Below, in pieces: positions 44,674 through 53,196 of a DNA stretch of 64,000 bases (the first letter of the stretch is position 1; every line of letters begins with the position of its first letter). Source of the DNA: Blastomonas natatoria (GTDB taxonomy: Bacteria; Pseudomonadota; Alphaproteobacteria; Sphingomonadales; Sphingomonadaceae); contig NZ_QJJM01000002.1 in assembly GCF_003201955.1 (NCBI RefSeq), forward strand, positions 248,001-312,000, given 5' to 3'. The notes below the pieces were generated by a model. That model was given only the letters and a program-made list of their open reading frames with translations. It did not search any database and was not told the origin of the DNA. The position numbers and the translations under genes were made by a program.

Positions 44674-44765
44674 GCATCGCCTTTTCACTTCCGCCGTAAG
44701 GTCCTGCCATGCCTGTGCATGCTCCAGCCAGGCAGGCACCTGATTTATGCCAAGCCCCAGATATG

Positions 44766-44795
44766 AAAAAGGGGGCAGCATTGCTGCTGCCCCCC
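44766..44795 (-). terminator. intrinsic terminator of the 993-aa TonB receptor gene
   Basis: On the minus strand a 10 bp GC-rich stem (arms 44794-44785 and 44780-44771, loop GCAA) is followed by TTTTT (44770-44766). It lies 26 bases after the receptor stop and about 90 bases upstream of the sulfotransferase start. Confidence 0.9.
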
Positions 44796-44820
44796 GTTTT
44801 CTTGAACCAGAGGTCTGAAA

Positions 44821-47802
44821 TCAGAACTTCAGCTTGGCCGACACAGCAAAGGTACGACCCAGAGCGTCATAGGTCGACGGATAGGTGTTACCGCTGTTGA
44901 ATGCGGTTGCACCAGCCGTGTTGCCGACGAGCGGTGCCTTCTGGTTGGTCAGGTTGAGCACCGTCATGGTCAGACCAAGATTGTCGGTGATCGAGAACCG
45001 CGTCGACAGATCGAAGTAATGATATGCGCGGATACGGTTGAAATCGACCTGGCGACCGACCATCGGACCTGCGCCGGTGACGGTGCCACGGAACAGGTTG
45101 CGGTTGGCATTGGTGAAGCCGCGACCGGTAAGCGCATCAGGAGCCTGGCCTTCATACTGCACCGAGTCGATATAGCGCCACAGCAGCGAGACATCGACAT
45201 CGCCGAAGCCCAGCGTGGTACGCTGGCTGAACGAGAACTCCGGCTGGATCGACTGGCAGTTCACGCTGTAATAGCCAACGCAGTCACGGTTGAATGCAGT
45301 CGGCGAAGCACGGAACTTCGACGTGTTGGTCCAGTTACCGTTGAACGCCCAGCCCAGGGTGGCGAAGCCGAGATCTGTGCGATAGTTGATCGAAAGATCG
45401 ATACCATCAGTGGACAGGCGGCCCAGGTTGGTCAGCGGTTGCGGCAGACCGAAGGTGTTGGCCGTGCTTCCGCTCAGCGCACCAGTGGTCGGGTTACGAC
45501 GGATGCCGGTGCATGCCGGGCTGGTCGCGCTGGCCGCGGTCAGCGAACCGAAGCAACCCTGGATGATGTCACCCGGCGTCGCGTTCGTGATCGCGTTGTC
45601 CACGACGATGTTGTAATAGTCCATGGAGACAGTCAGACCGCTGAGGAACGTGGTCGGCTGGAACACGAAACCAAGCGCATACGTTTCGGCCTTTTCGGGA
45701 CCGATCAGCGGGTTGCCGCCGCCGGTCACGTTGGCCTGGCCTGCTGCCGGCTGCGGAATGGTGCCAGCAGCCACACGGCCCGCCGGCGCACCCTGAGCGA
45801 TACACACTGCAGAAAGCAGAGCGTTGCCGATGACGCCGGTGCCGGCGCAGGGGTCAACCGAAAGGTTGTCCAGACCGGTTACGACCGGAGCGAACAGTTC
45901 ACCGATGTTCGGCGCACGAACCGCACGCTGGAAGCTGCCGCGGAAGCGGAGGGCCTCGACGGGCGCCCAGCTACCACCAATCTTGTAGGTGGTCGCGCTG
46001 AAGCTCGGCGAACCGGCGGTGTCGACTTCGTACTTGGAATAGCGAACACCCGCTTCGAGCGAGAGGTCGTGGAAGAACGGCTGATCCGATGCGATCGGAA
46101 CGTTCAGTTCGCCGAACGCGTCATACACGTTGTAGCCACCGTCCAGCGGCAGGATCGCACCACCGGCCCCACCAAGTTCACCCGGCACGGCTGCCAGGTT
46201 ATCCGGCTCGCGAGCGGCGGTGTATTCACGATACTCGCCACCGATTGCAAACGAGATCGGCTGCGATGCCGACGGAATGCTGAAACCGAAATCACCAGCC
46301 AGCAATGCGCGGGCCTGAGCGAGCGACGCCTTGTTGGTGACGGTGCTCGAACCGCGGATAAACGCCGCCTGTGCAGGCGTGATCGATCCGGCAGCACCGA
46401 ACAGGTTGAGCGGAACGCATCCGCCTGCCGGGTTGGCGCAAGCGGTTCCCGCAGCATTCAGCGTGAGAGCCTGCTGCAGACGCGAACGAAGCACATAGTT
46501 CTGACGCGTTTCGCGGTTTTCGCTTTCACCGTAGGAACCCGACACGTCGAGCTTGATGGTGTCGGTAACACCAACCTTCACGCCAAGGCGATAATCGAAC
46601 ACCTGCGTGACATATTCGGAGATACGCGGACCGACTTCGACCGTACGACGATACACGCCGGGGATGGTCACGGTTGCGGTCGAGGTCGGGGTGCAGGCTG
46701 CCGCTGCGATGCCACCTTCGATGCAGAGCGTCGAACGAATCGACGGCGTCAGGAAGGGGTTGTTCAGACCGACGGTCAGAGTTTCACCGAACACGCCCGA
46801 CGGCGCGATGATAGCGCTGACGGTGTTCTTCGAGAACAGGCCACGGGTATAGACTTCGACCGAGTCCGAAATCTCGTAATGCGCCTGACCGAACATGTTG
46901 AAACGTTCGAACGGGGTCTGGAAGATGTTGAACGGGTTGAAGTTGAAGCCCGCATAGAAAGGAACGATCGCATCGCCAGCGGGATTGGTCTGGGTCAGAC
47001 CGAACACGGGGTCAACCGGGATGGCCGCGTTGTCGAACGCGAACGAGGTCGGAATAGACGTTGGCGAGTTACCCGAAGCCACACCGCTGGTCGAAGATAC
47101 CTGGAACAGCGAAATCGGACGCGCACCCTGATAGACAGGATCAACTTCCTGATAGCCGATCGACAGCACGGCATTACCGCGACCATCGTCGAAGTTCGCA
47201 CCAACGGTCAGGTCGGCGCGCAGAGCGTTGCCATCACCTTCTTCGGTGATGCGGTTCGAAGCCGACATCTCCACGCCGGCAAAGTCACGCTTGGTTACAA
47301 AGTTGACAACGCCCGAGATAGCGTCCGCGCCATAGGTGGTCGAAGCGCCACCGGTCAGCACGTCGACGCGCTCGATCAGCGCCAGCGGAATGTTGTTGAG
47401 GTCGACCGAACCGCCGAAGTTTGCAGGCACCAGACGGTTGCCGTCGAGCAGCACCAGGTTGCGGTTCGCACCGAGACCGCGCAGGTTGACGGTGTTGGTA
47501 CCATTGGCACCGTTGTTCACGGCCGAACCCAGCGCCGGGACGACGCCCGGAATTTCGCGAAGAATTTCTTCAGCGACGTTGGCCTGCAACAGCTCGATTT
47601 CTTCCGCCGTGGTCACGTTGACCGGGCTGGAGGCCACGACATTGGGGTTCGAGATCAGCGAACCGGTGACTACGATGGTCGCATCGTTCGACGGCGCGCC
47701 GGTGTCCTGCTCCTGGTCCTGAGCAAAGGCAGGCGTTGCCAGCGATGCAGCACCAATAAGAAGCGTGGTGCCAAGCAGGCTCAGCTTAAATTGCGTTTTC
47801 AT
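44821..47802 (-). CDS. large TonB-dependent outer membrane receptor (993 aa)
   Basis: A 993-residue receptor with a signal peptide (cleavage after TPAFA at about 27), a TonB-box-like ATIVVTGS, a plug (about 55-175, with NLRGLGANRNLVLLDGNRL and VDVLTGGASTTYGADAISG) and a long barrel ending in FAVSAKLKF. Paired cysteines in extracellular-type loops (TLCIEGGIAAAAC, ACANPAGGC, CFGSLTAASATSPAC) suggest disulfide-braced loops. This subclass is usually assigned to peptides, oligosaccharides or other large nutrients rather than siderophores; the ligand is unknown. It heads the sulfotransferase/AspH gene series. Confidence 0.93.
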   Translation of the reverse strand: MKTQFKLSLLGTTLLIGAASLATPAFAQDQEQDTGAPSNDATIVVTGSLISNPNVVASSPVNVTTAEEIELLQANVAEEILREIPGVVPALGSAVNNGANGTNTVNLRGLGANRNLVLLDGNRLVPANFGGSVDLNNIPLALIERVDVLTGGASTTYGADAISGVVNFVTKRDFAGVEMSASNRITEEGDGNALRADLTVGANFDDGRGNAVLSIGYQEVDPVYQGARPISLFQVSSTSGVASGNSPTSIPTSFAFDNAAIPVDPVFGLTQTNPAGDAIVPFYAGFNFNPFNIFQTPFERFNMFGQAHYEISDSVEVYTRGLFSKNTVSAIIAPSGVFGETLTVGLNNPFLTPSIRSTLCIEGGIAAAACTPTSTATVTIPGVYRRTVEVGPRISEYVTQVFDYRLGVKVGVTDTIKLDVSGSYGESENRETRQNYVLRSRLQQALTLNAAGTACANPAGGCVPLNLFGAAGSITPAQAAFIRGSSTVTNKASLAQARALLAGDFGFSIPSASQPISFAIGGEYREYTAAREPDNLAAVPGELGGAGGAILPLDGGYNVYDAFGELNVPIASDQPFFHDLSLEAGVRYSKYEVDTAGSPSFSATTYKIGGSWAPVEALRFRGSFQRAVRAPNIGELFAPVVTGLDNLSVDPCAGTGVIGNALLSAVCIAQGAPAGRVAAGTIPQPAAGQANVTGGGNPLIGPEKAETYALGFVFQPTTFLSGLTVSMDYYNIVVDNAITNATPGDIIQGCFGSLTAASATSPACTGIRRNPTTGALSGSTANTFGLPQPLTNLGRLSTDGIDLSINYRTDLGFATLGWAFNGNWTNTSKFRASPTAFNRDCVGYYSVNCQSIQPEFSFSQRTTLGFGDVDVSLLWRYIDSVQYEGQAPDALTGRGFTNANRNLFRGTVTGAGPMVGRQVDFNRIRAYHYFDLSTRFSITDNLGLTMTVLNLTNQKAPLVGNTAGATAFNSGNTYPSTYDALGRTFAVSAKLKF

Positions 47803-48110
47803 GTGGTATTTCCCCTTGATCGCCGCGCCGCGGAGGCATGGCTAAACCCAGTTCTGGAAGGTCTTTTTAGCCCACCATGCTGGCTGTGTAGGCCAAACTG
47901 CGAAACGCACGCAACGGGGAATGGCAGAAATTCAACGCTTTTCCCGATCGTGTCACAAATAGGCAACACACATCACCATCCGGCCTCACCACTGCCTCCA
48001 GGGCTGCCGGCTTGCAGCGGGACCGGGGGGTCACCGCCAAAAGCATTTCCGGTTTTTACGGCTGATGGTTTATGGAGACCGAATTCCAAGCCAACGAGAA
48101 GGTAGAACAG
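47803..48110. other. 308-base divergent intergenic region
   Basis: No credible gene is seen here. The region must hold the promoter of the 993-aa receptor (minus strand) and that of the small exported protein (plus strand). It is locally less GC-rich, with stretches such as TTTTTAGCCC and TGTCACAAATAGGCAACA. I found no clear inverted repeat or convincing -35/-10 pair. Confidence 0.6.
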
Positions 48111-48653
48111 ATGAAGAAGGGTATGAGGGCATGGGTCCATGGTGCAGCCTTGATCGCCTTTGCGACGACCCCGGCCATGGCGAAGGATCGCAAGAACCCA
48201 GCCCCGCCCGCAAGCCCGGAACTGTTCGAGGCTCTGCAAGGTTGCCGCGCCATCACCGACAATGGCCAGCGCCTGGCATGCTTTGATGCGGCTTCAGCCA
48301 AGCTTTACGCTGCAGTAGAAGCAAAGCAGATTGTCGTGATCGAGGACAAGGAGGTCAAAAAGGCCAAGCGGACGCTTTTCGGGTTCCGTCTTCCGGATCT
48401 TTCCATCTTTGGTGGCGACGGCAATGACACCGAAGAGGACAAGACGCTGACGACAACAGTCGCCACCGTCCGCCGCGCCGAAGGTGGACGCTGGAATATT
48501 GGCATCCCGGAAGGCGCCGTCTGGCAAACCACCGAACCGCTGCCGATCGACCCTTCTGTTGGCGATGACCTGGAGATCAAGGCCGGTATCATGGGCGGCT
48601 ACTTCCTGAAAGTCCGGAACAAGCGTTCGGTGCGGGCCAAGCGCATCGAGTAA
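48111..48653 (+). CDS. exported hypothetical protein
   Basis: A 180-residue protein with a signal peptide (GMRAWVHGAALIAFATTPAMA). The mature region has an early segment with two cysteines (LQGCRAITDNGQRLACFDAAS) of a type seen in many small alphaproteobacterial envelope proteins, then a basic linker and a compact C-terminal beta-rich domain (ATVRRAEGGRWNIGIPEGAVW to the end). The ATG at 48111 follows GAAGGTAGAACAG. It is the only plus-strand gene between the receptor genes. Function unknown. Confidence 0.78.
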   Translation: MKKGMRAWVHGAALIAFATTPAMAKDRKNPAPPASPELFEALQGCRAITDNGQRLACFDAASAKLYAAVEAKQIVVIEDKEVKKAKRTLFGFRLPDLSIFGGDGNDTEEDKTLTTTVATVRRAEGGRWNIGIPEGAVWQTTEPLPIDPSVGDDLEIKAGIMGGYFLKVRNKRSVRAKRIE

Positions 48654-48774
48654 GGCAGCCGGAGACGAAGGACATGCTCGAGCTTGACGGCCGGTATACG
48701 CGCTTGTCAGCCATCGCTGCTCCTGCGATCGAGCGCTGCAGGCCTGGCGTCATCAGCGTTGCCTCCAAGGCAAG

Positions 48775-49719
48775 CTAAGCCTGTTCGGGACCGCTCCACA
48801 TGTTGAATGGGCGCTGCCGGATCCAGATGCTGCCAAGCCATTTCTCGCCTGCTATGACCGGGTCGCCGCTATGCAGCGACATGGGATCGGGCAGGCCATC
48901 GATCTGCACGTTATCGAACACCAGCAAATCGCCCTGCTCGCCCTTGATCGAAATACCAAGCTTCGGAAACACCGTCTCGCCGCCGGTATATTGGGCGTTG
49001 AGATAGATCAGAGCCGTGGCACAGCGCTGATTGCGCGTATGCGGCAGCGTGTCGAGATGGCCCCTGAATTGCTGGCCGGGCTTGTAGTGCAATACAGTCA
49101 TGCTCTCGGCTTGATCGAATTGAATGTCGATCAAGCCGAAAATCCGGTGGCACAAGGCATAGATCGGTAGCGTCGCTCGGGTCGGACCGATCACGGCAGC
49201 CGATGAAGTCCTGATCGGATGCGGCATGAGGCGGCCCGAAACCGGATCCTGCACCATCGCTGGCTCCAGATAGTGGCTCGATGCCGCAATAATGTGCGCG
49301 CACTCTTGAGGCCGCAATGCCCTTTTAAACAGCCGAATGCTCGGGCTTGAGCTCAGAATCTCTATATCGCAGACCTTCGGATCAAAGTTTGATACCGAGG
49401 CCAGCAAATTGTGCTGTTCCTGGAACTCGCCACCAAAGACCTCGCCAGCCTGCGCCAGCAGTTTCTCGGCCAAGTCCCAGTCCGCTGCTGCGCCAGTACC
49501 GTTTGCCGCCAGCGCAATCTCGATGGCTGCCGCACCGGCATGTCCGGCCTCGACCGCCATCCGCAGAATGTGGCGTGACTTTTCGAGGTTTCTGGGAACG
49601 ACATCGCCCGCAAGATGCCAGAAAGCGACCACAAACAACGCTTCTGGATCTCCCCCTTGCGCTGCGTGCAAAACGCTCTGATGCGAACGAGCCAAAGCGA
49701 TGTCCGGTCTATTCGACAT
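48775..49719 (-). CDS. prolyl-4-hydroxylase-like 2OG-Fe(II) dioxygenase with Sel1-like N-terminus
   Basis: A 314-residue protein. The N-terminal part (about 15-100) looks like Sel1/TPR-type helical repeats (LHAAQGGDPEALFVVAFWHLAG). The C-terminal domain has the prolyl-4-hydroxylase facial triad H221-x-D223 (GHLDTLP) and H283 (SLHSGDPV), with K293 (AGEKW) to bind the 2-oxoglutarate carboxylate. There is no signal peptide. Its start lies only about 28 bases after the intrinsic terminator of the upstream 1056-aa receptor, so expression probably depends on read-through. The substrate is unknown. Confidence 0.9.
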   Translation of the reverse strand: MSNRPDIALARSHQSVLHAAQGGDPEALFVVAFWHLAGDVVPRNLEKSRHILRMAVEAGHAGAAAIEIALAANGTGAAADWDLAEKLLAQAGEVFGGEFQEQHNLLASVSNFDPKVCDIEILSSSPSIRLFKRALRPQECAHIIAASSHYLEPAMVQDPVSGRLMPHPIRTSSAAVIGPTRATLPIYALCHRIFGLIDIQFDQAESMTVLHYKPGQQFRGHLDTLPHTRNQRCATALIYLNAQYTGGETVFPKLGISIKGEQGDLLVFDNVQIDGLPDPMSLHSGDPVIAGEKWLGSIWIRQRPFNMWSGPEQA

Positions 49720-49746
49720 TGACTGCCCCGCCCCGTTGCTGGCGCG

Positions 49747-49777
49747 AAAAAGGGCGGGGAACCTGAGCGCCCCACCC
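49747..49777 (-). terminator. intrinsic terminator of the 1056-aa TonB receptor gene
   Basis: On the minus strand GGGTGGGG (49777-49770) pairs with CCCCGCCC (49759-49752), with one G-U pair and a ten-base loop, followed by TTTTT (49751-49747). It lies 23 bases after the receptor stop. Confidence 0.85.
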
Positions 49778-49799
49778 CTTCTCGACTTCAGTCCATGGA

Positions 49800-52700
49800 T
49801 CAGAAGTTAGCCTGGAAGCCAGCGTAGAAGTAACGACCGCGAACATCATAGATGCCCGAACCGCCGCCTACACCCGTCAGGCCGAACGGCGGCTGGACGT
49901 TTGTGACGTTATCGACGCCGACATACATGTTGAACTTCTTATCCAGATCCACGTTCAAGCGCAGATCGTGATAGAACACGTCGGGGTACTTCTCGAACGG
50001 CCCGTAGTCCGCATTCTGCGGCGGCTGGCCGTTCAGCGGATTGAAATCCTCGAACGTGTTCACGAACATCTTATCGAGCCAGCGCATTTCATACCCGAGA
50101 GTCACGTTACCGAAGCGGATGTTCGCGTTGATATTGACCTGGTCACTCGGGTCGCCGAGTTCGTCGATCAGACGATTGGCAAAGTTCGGATCTGACGGGT
50201 TGGTGAAGCTGTCGATCTGGAAATAGTGAGTCCAAATGACGCCCAAACGCAAATCACCCCAATCGCCCAACTTACGGTTATAGTTGAACTGTGTGTCCAG
50301 ACCACGAACCTTGTTGCGTGCGAAGTTGGCCGAGGACTGGAGCAGCGAGCCCTCCAGGATCTGGAAGGGAATCTCACCATTCGGACCGCCGGTTGCACCA
50401 GCACGGGTGAACAGTCCGCAGAACGCGTTGTTCGCCGACGGCAGGTCATAGCAAAGGTTGGCAATCTGCTGTGCCGAAACCGACGCGATCGCGTTCTTCA
50501 CCGTAATGTCATAATAGTCAGCCGAGATCGACAGACCAGGGATGAAGCTCGGTTGGATGATACCGCCAACGGTGTAGGAATCTCCGGTTTCCGCACGCAG
50601 GTTAGGATTGCCCCCGCTGCGGATCTCGAGCGACTGCAGATACACGAAGTCGTATCCGGTCGGTGCGCCGGCCGCGCTGCAGTTGGCAGCACGGTTCGAA
50701 GAACCGGTTGCAAGGTTGCGAGCCGAGCAAGGGTCAGTGAAGCCGGGTGCAAAGTTCTGGCCTTGTGCCGAGAACAACTCGCCGAGATTTGGCGACCGAA
50801 CCGAACGCGAATAGGTACCACGCAGGGTGATATCGCGGATCGGCGACCAGATCGCTTCGGCACCATAGGCATAAACGGTACCGGTGTTGCGCGCCGCGCC
50901 CATATATTTGGCAACACGACCGTTGCCGCGAACGGTCAGGTTGTGGAAGAACGGCGTGTCCTTGAGGATCGGAAACTCGATTTCACCGAACGCTTCTGCA
51001 ACCTCCAGTGCCGGTGCCTGGAAGGACGGAATGGCATTGTAGAATGCATAACCTTCCTGGGTCAGGTCATCGAGGTCATAGAAGTTGGTTTCCCGACGAT
51101 ATTCACCACCAGCCGAGAATGCGACTGCACCACCCGGAAGGTTGAAGAACCCGCTGGTATCGCCCGAGACGAAGCCCAGAATGTCGAGCTGTGTGATCTT
51201 GCCGGTAGCCAGCGAATTCACGAGCAAGTAATCGCGAACGGCCTGTGTAACCGAGCCTTCGCCGAACGGATTGAGCGGAACGCACGCCGAAATGTCGCCC
51301 GCAAGACGCGGATCGCCATTGGGCGTCCCTGTGATGTACGACACGGTGCCGGTGGGGTTCAGCCTCGATGCGCAGACGATGTTGCCACTGGCGTCACGGG
51401 CGGTATCGACAGCCAGCAGATAGCGCTGGATATTGACGTTGCCGATGATTTCGTTCCGCTCCCGGTGTTCGCCATAGTTTACCGACAGTTCGTAGTTCCA
51501 GTCGTCGTTGAATTCGCCACGAGCGCCCACGACGATACGGTAGGTTTCACGCGTGATTTCCTCGTCGCGAATACCGAAATCCACCCAGTTGCGACGCAGG
51601 CTGAAGCGGAAAGAGCCGTTGTTGATCGCAGCGCGCTGCGCAGCAAGGCCAGCGGCCGACAGAGCGGCGCCGGTATTCACGTTTACTGTCGAGCCCAAGA
51701 ACTCAGATGTCAGCAGCGCACGCGCTTGTGCGCTGAGATAGGGGTTATCGAGGCGAATGCGCTCGCGGTTACCAGGATCCCCCAAAGTGGCGCCCTGCGA
51801 GAAGAACGGGCCGCTCTGCGAACCGAAGGCTTCGGTGCGGACATATTTCGCTTCCATGAACACATCGAAAGCCGGGCTGAATTCATAGTGGGCCAGCAGG
51901 TTAGCGGAATAACGACGCAGATCCGGAGTCAGCGTCAACAGTTCCCCTTCGCGGTTAGAGTTACCGTTGCCGCCGAGGAAGCTGCCGTTCGGGCCGACGC
52001 CGACTCGCGTACCGGTCTGACGGACCAGCGAGCCATCACGCTGGAAGAGATAGGTGCAGGTGAAGGCCGCGACGTTAAAGCCGCACGGTGACGTTGCCGG
52101 ATTCTGGAACGAGGCAACCAGACCGCCGAGCGAGATCGTGCCGGAGCGGATGTCGCGGAAGAAGCCGCGGTCGACGATGCCGTCCGAACCGTTCACTGCG
52201 GCGGCCGGATCGGTGTCGACGATGACAAGACCGTTATTCTGCCGCAGGTTGGGACGACCCGAACCGAAGGCACGCGAGGTGTGCGCATATTCCAGCGCCA
52301 AAGTCACATTGCCGCGACCATCGCCGAAATTCTTGCCCGCCAAAGCAGACACGAACTGGTTGCCGAAATCGCCATAGGTCGAGATACCGGCCTGACCGCG
52401 CATCTGCAGACCGTCGAAGCTGTCCTTGAGGATGAAGTTGACCACACCGGCGACGGCGTCCGAACCGTACACGGCCGATGCACCACCAGTCAGGACGTCA
52501 ACGCGCTCGATCAGGTCGGTCGGAATGGTGTTGATGTCCGGCGAAACGCCCGACGACAGGATGTCACCGGCGACGTGACGACGGCCGTTGACGAGAACCA
52601 GGGTACGCTCCGAACCCAGACCACGCAGGTCGAGCAGGTTGAGACCGCGGGTACCAAGAAAGCGGGTCGAGTTCTGCTGACTGAAGGTGCTGCGCAGCTG

Positions 52701-52970
52701 CGGCAGATCGTTCAGCACGTCGCCGACAGAGGTGTTGCCGGTTTCGAAGAATTCTTCGCCGGTCACAACAGTAACGGGGTTTGCACCCTCCAGATTGGGC
52801 TGGCGAATACGCGAGCCGGTGACGACAATCGACGCCGGCGCATCTTCGGACGACGCTTCCTGCTCGTCGACGTTCGTGGTCTGCTCTTGCGCCATTGCTG
52901 GCATGGCAGCGAGCGCAATGCTCATCACGACGGGGGCAGCCCCGGTGAGGAAACGCGAATAAGTTTTCAT
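49800..52970 (-). CDS. large TonB-dependent outer membrane receptor (1056 aa)
   Basis: A 1056-residue receptor of the same subclass as the 993-residue one. The signal peptide ends MPAMA (about 27), a TonB-box-like ASIVVTGSRI follows, then a plug with LRGLGSERTLVLVNGRRHV and VDVLTGGASAVYGSDAVAG, and a long barrel ending in a terminal F (YFYAGFQANF). Loop cysteine pairs again occur (PCGFNVAAFTC, NLCYDLPSANNAFC). The ATG at 52970 follows AGGGG; an upstream start at 53027 would hide the signal peptide. The ligand is unknown. A prolyl-hydroxylase-like gene follows. Confidence 0.93.
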   Translation of the reverse strand: MKTYSRFLTGAAPVVMSIALAAMPAMAQEQTTNVDEQEASSEDAPASIVVTGSRIRQPNLEGANPVTVVTGEEFFETGNTSVGDVLNDLPQLRSTFSQQNSTRFLGTRGLNLLDLRGLGSERTLVLVNGRRHVAGDILSSGVSPDINTIPTDLIERVDVLTGGASAVYGSDAVAGVVNFILKDSFDGLQMRGQAGISTYGDFGNQFVSALAGKNFGDGRGNVTLALEYAHTSRAFGSGRPNLRQNNGLVIVDTDPAAAVNGSDGIVDRGFFRDIRSGTISLGGLVASFQNPATSPCGFNVAAFTCTYLFQRDGSLVRQTGTRVGVGPNGSFLGGNGNSNREGELLTLTPDLRRYSANLLAHYEFSPAFDVFMEAKYVRTEAFGSQSGPFFSQGATLGDPGNRERIRLDNPYLSAQARALLTSEFLGSTVNVNTGAALSAAGLAAQRAAINNGSFRFSLRRNWVDFGIRDEEITRETYRIVVGARGEFNDDWNYELSVNYGEHRERNEIIGNVNIQRYLLAVDTARDASGNIVCASRLNPTGTVSYITGTPNGDPRLAGDISACVPLNPFGEGSVTQAVRDYLLVNSLATGKITQLDILGFVSGDTSGFFNLPGGAVAFSAGGEYRRETNFYDLDDLTQEGYAFYNAIPSFQAPALEVAEAFGEIEFPILKDTPFFHNLTVRGNGRVAKYMGAARNTGTVYAYGAEAIWSPIRDITLRGTYSRSVRSPNLGELFSAQGQNFAPGFTDPCSARNLATGSSNRAANCSAAGAPTGYDFVYLQSLEIRSGGNPNLRAETGDSYTVGGIIQPSFIPGLSISADYYDITVKNAIASVSAQQIANLCYDLPSANNAFCGLFTRAGATGGPNGEIPFQILEGSLLQSSANFARNKVRGLDTQFNYNRKLGDWGDLRLGVIWTHYFQIDSFTNPSDPNFANRLIDELGDPSDQVNINANIRFGNVTLGYEMRWLDKMFVNTFEDFNPLNGQPPQNADYGPFEKYPDVFYHDLRLNVDLDKKFNMYVGVDNVTNVQPPFGLTGVGGGSGIYDVRGRYFYAGFQANF

Positions 52971-53135
52971 GGACACAACCCCTGTTCTCAATAGCTTGGG
53001 CTCGAAACAACGAGCCTGGGGCCGCAAAGCGACATCGCTGAACTACGATGGTCTCCCCAGACCTTGAGGAGAGGTAAACGGGAGCGCGAAACGATGTAAA
53101 GGTTCGAGGGACATCAGCACGCCAGTTTTACGCCA

Positions 53136-53165
53136 ACCTGTAACATGAACGCCACATTTACAGGT
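53136..53165. promoter_or_regulatory. 8-14-8 inverted repeat upstream of the 1056-aa receptor
   Basis: ACCTGTAA (53136-53143) and TTACAGGT (53158-53165) are perfect inverted repeats 14 bases apart, in the 226-base gap between the receptor and the M23 peptidase gene. Other TTTAC/GTAAA words lie close by (around 53088, 53096 and 53127). The layout suggests a binding site for a dimeric regulator. The gap holds no gene I can see. Confidence 0.4.
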
Positions 53166-53196
53166 CACTCAGGAAAGGTCGTGAAACAATGTTATT

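Noticed and set aside
45019-48105. A 1028-codon open frame on the plus strand opposite the 993-aa TonB receptor
   Set aside because: It mirrors the receptor gene, is rich in Arg, Gly and His as GC-rich shadows are, and has no recognisable domain. The minus-strand frame has a signal peptide, plug and barrel.
50226-52091. A 621-codon open frame opposite the 1056-aa TonB receptor
   Set aside because: Antisense shadow of a clear receptor gene with no domain or ribosome-binding site.
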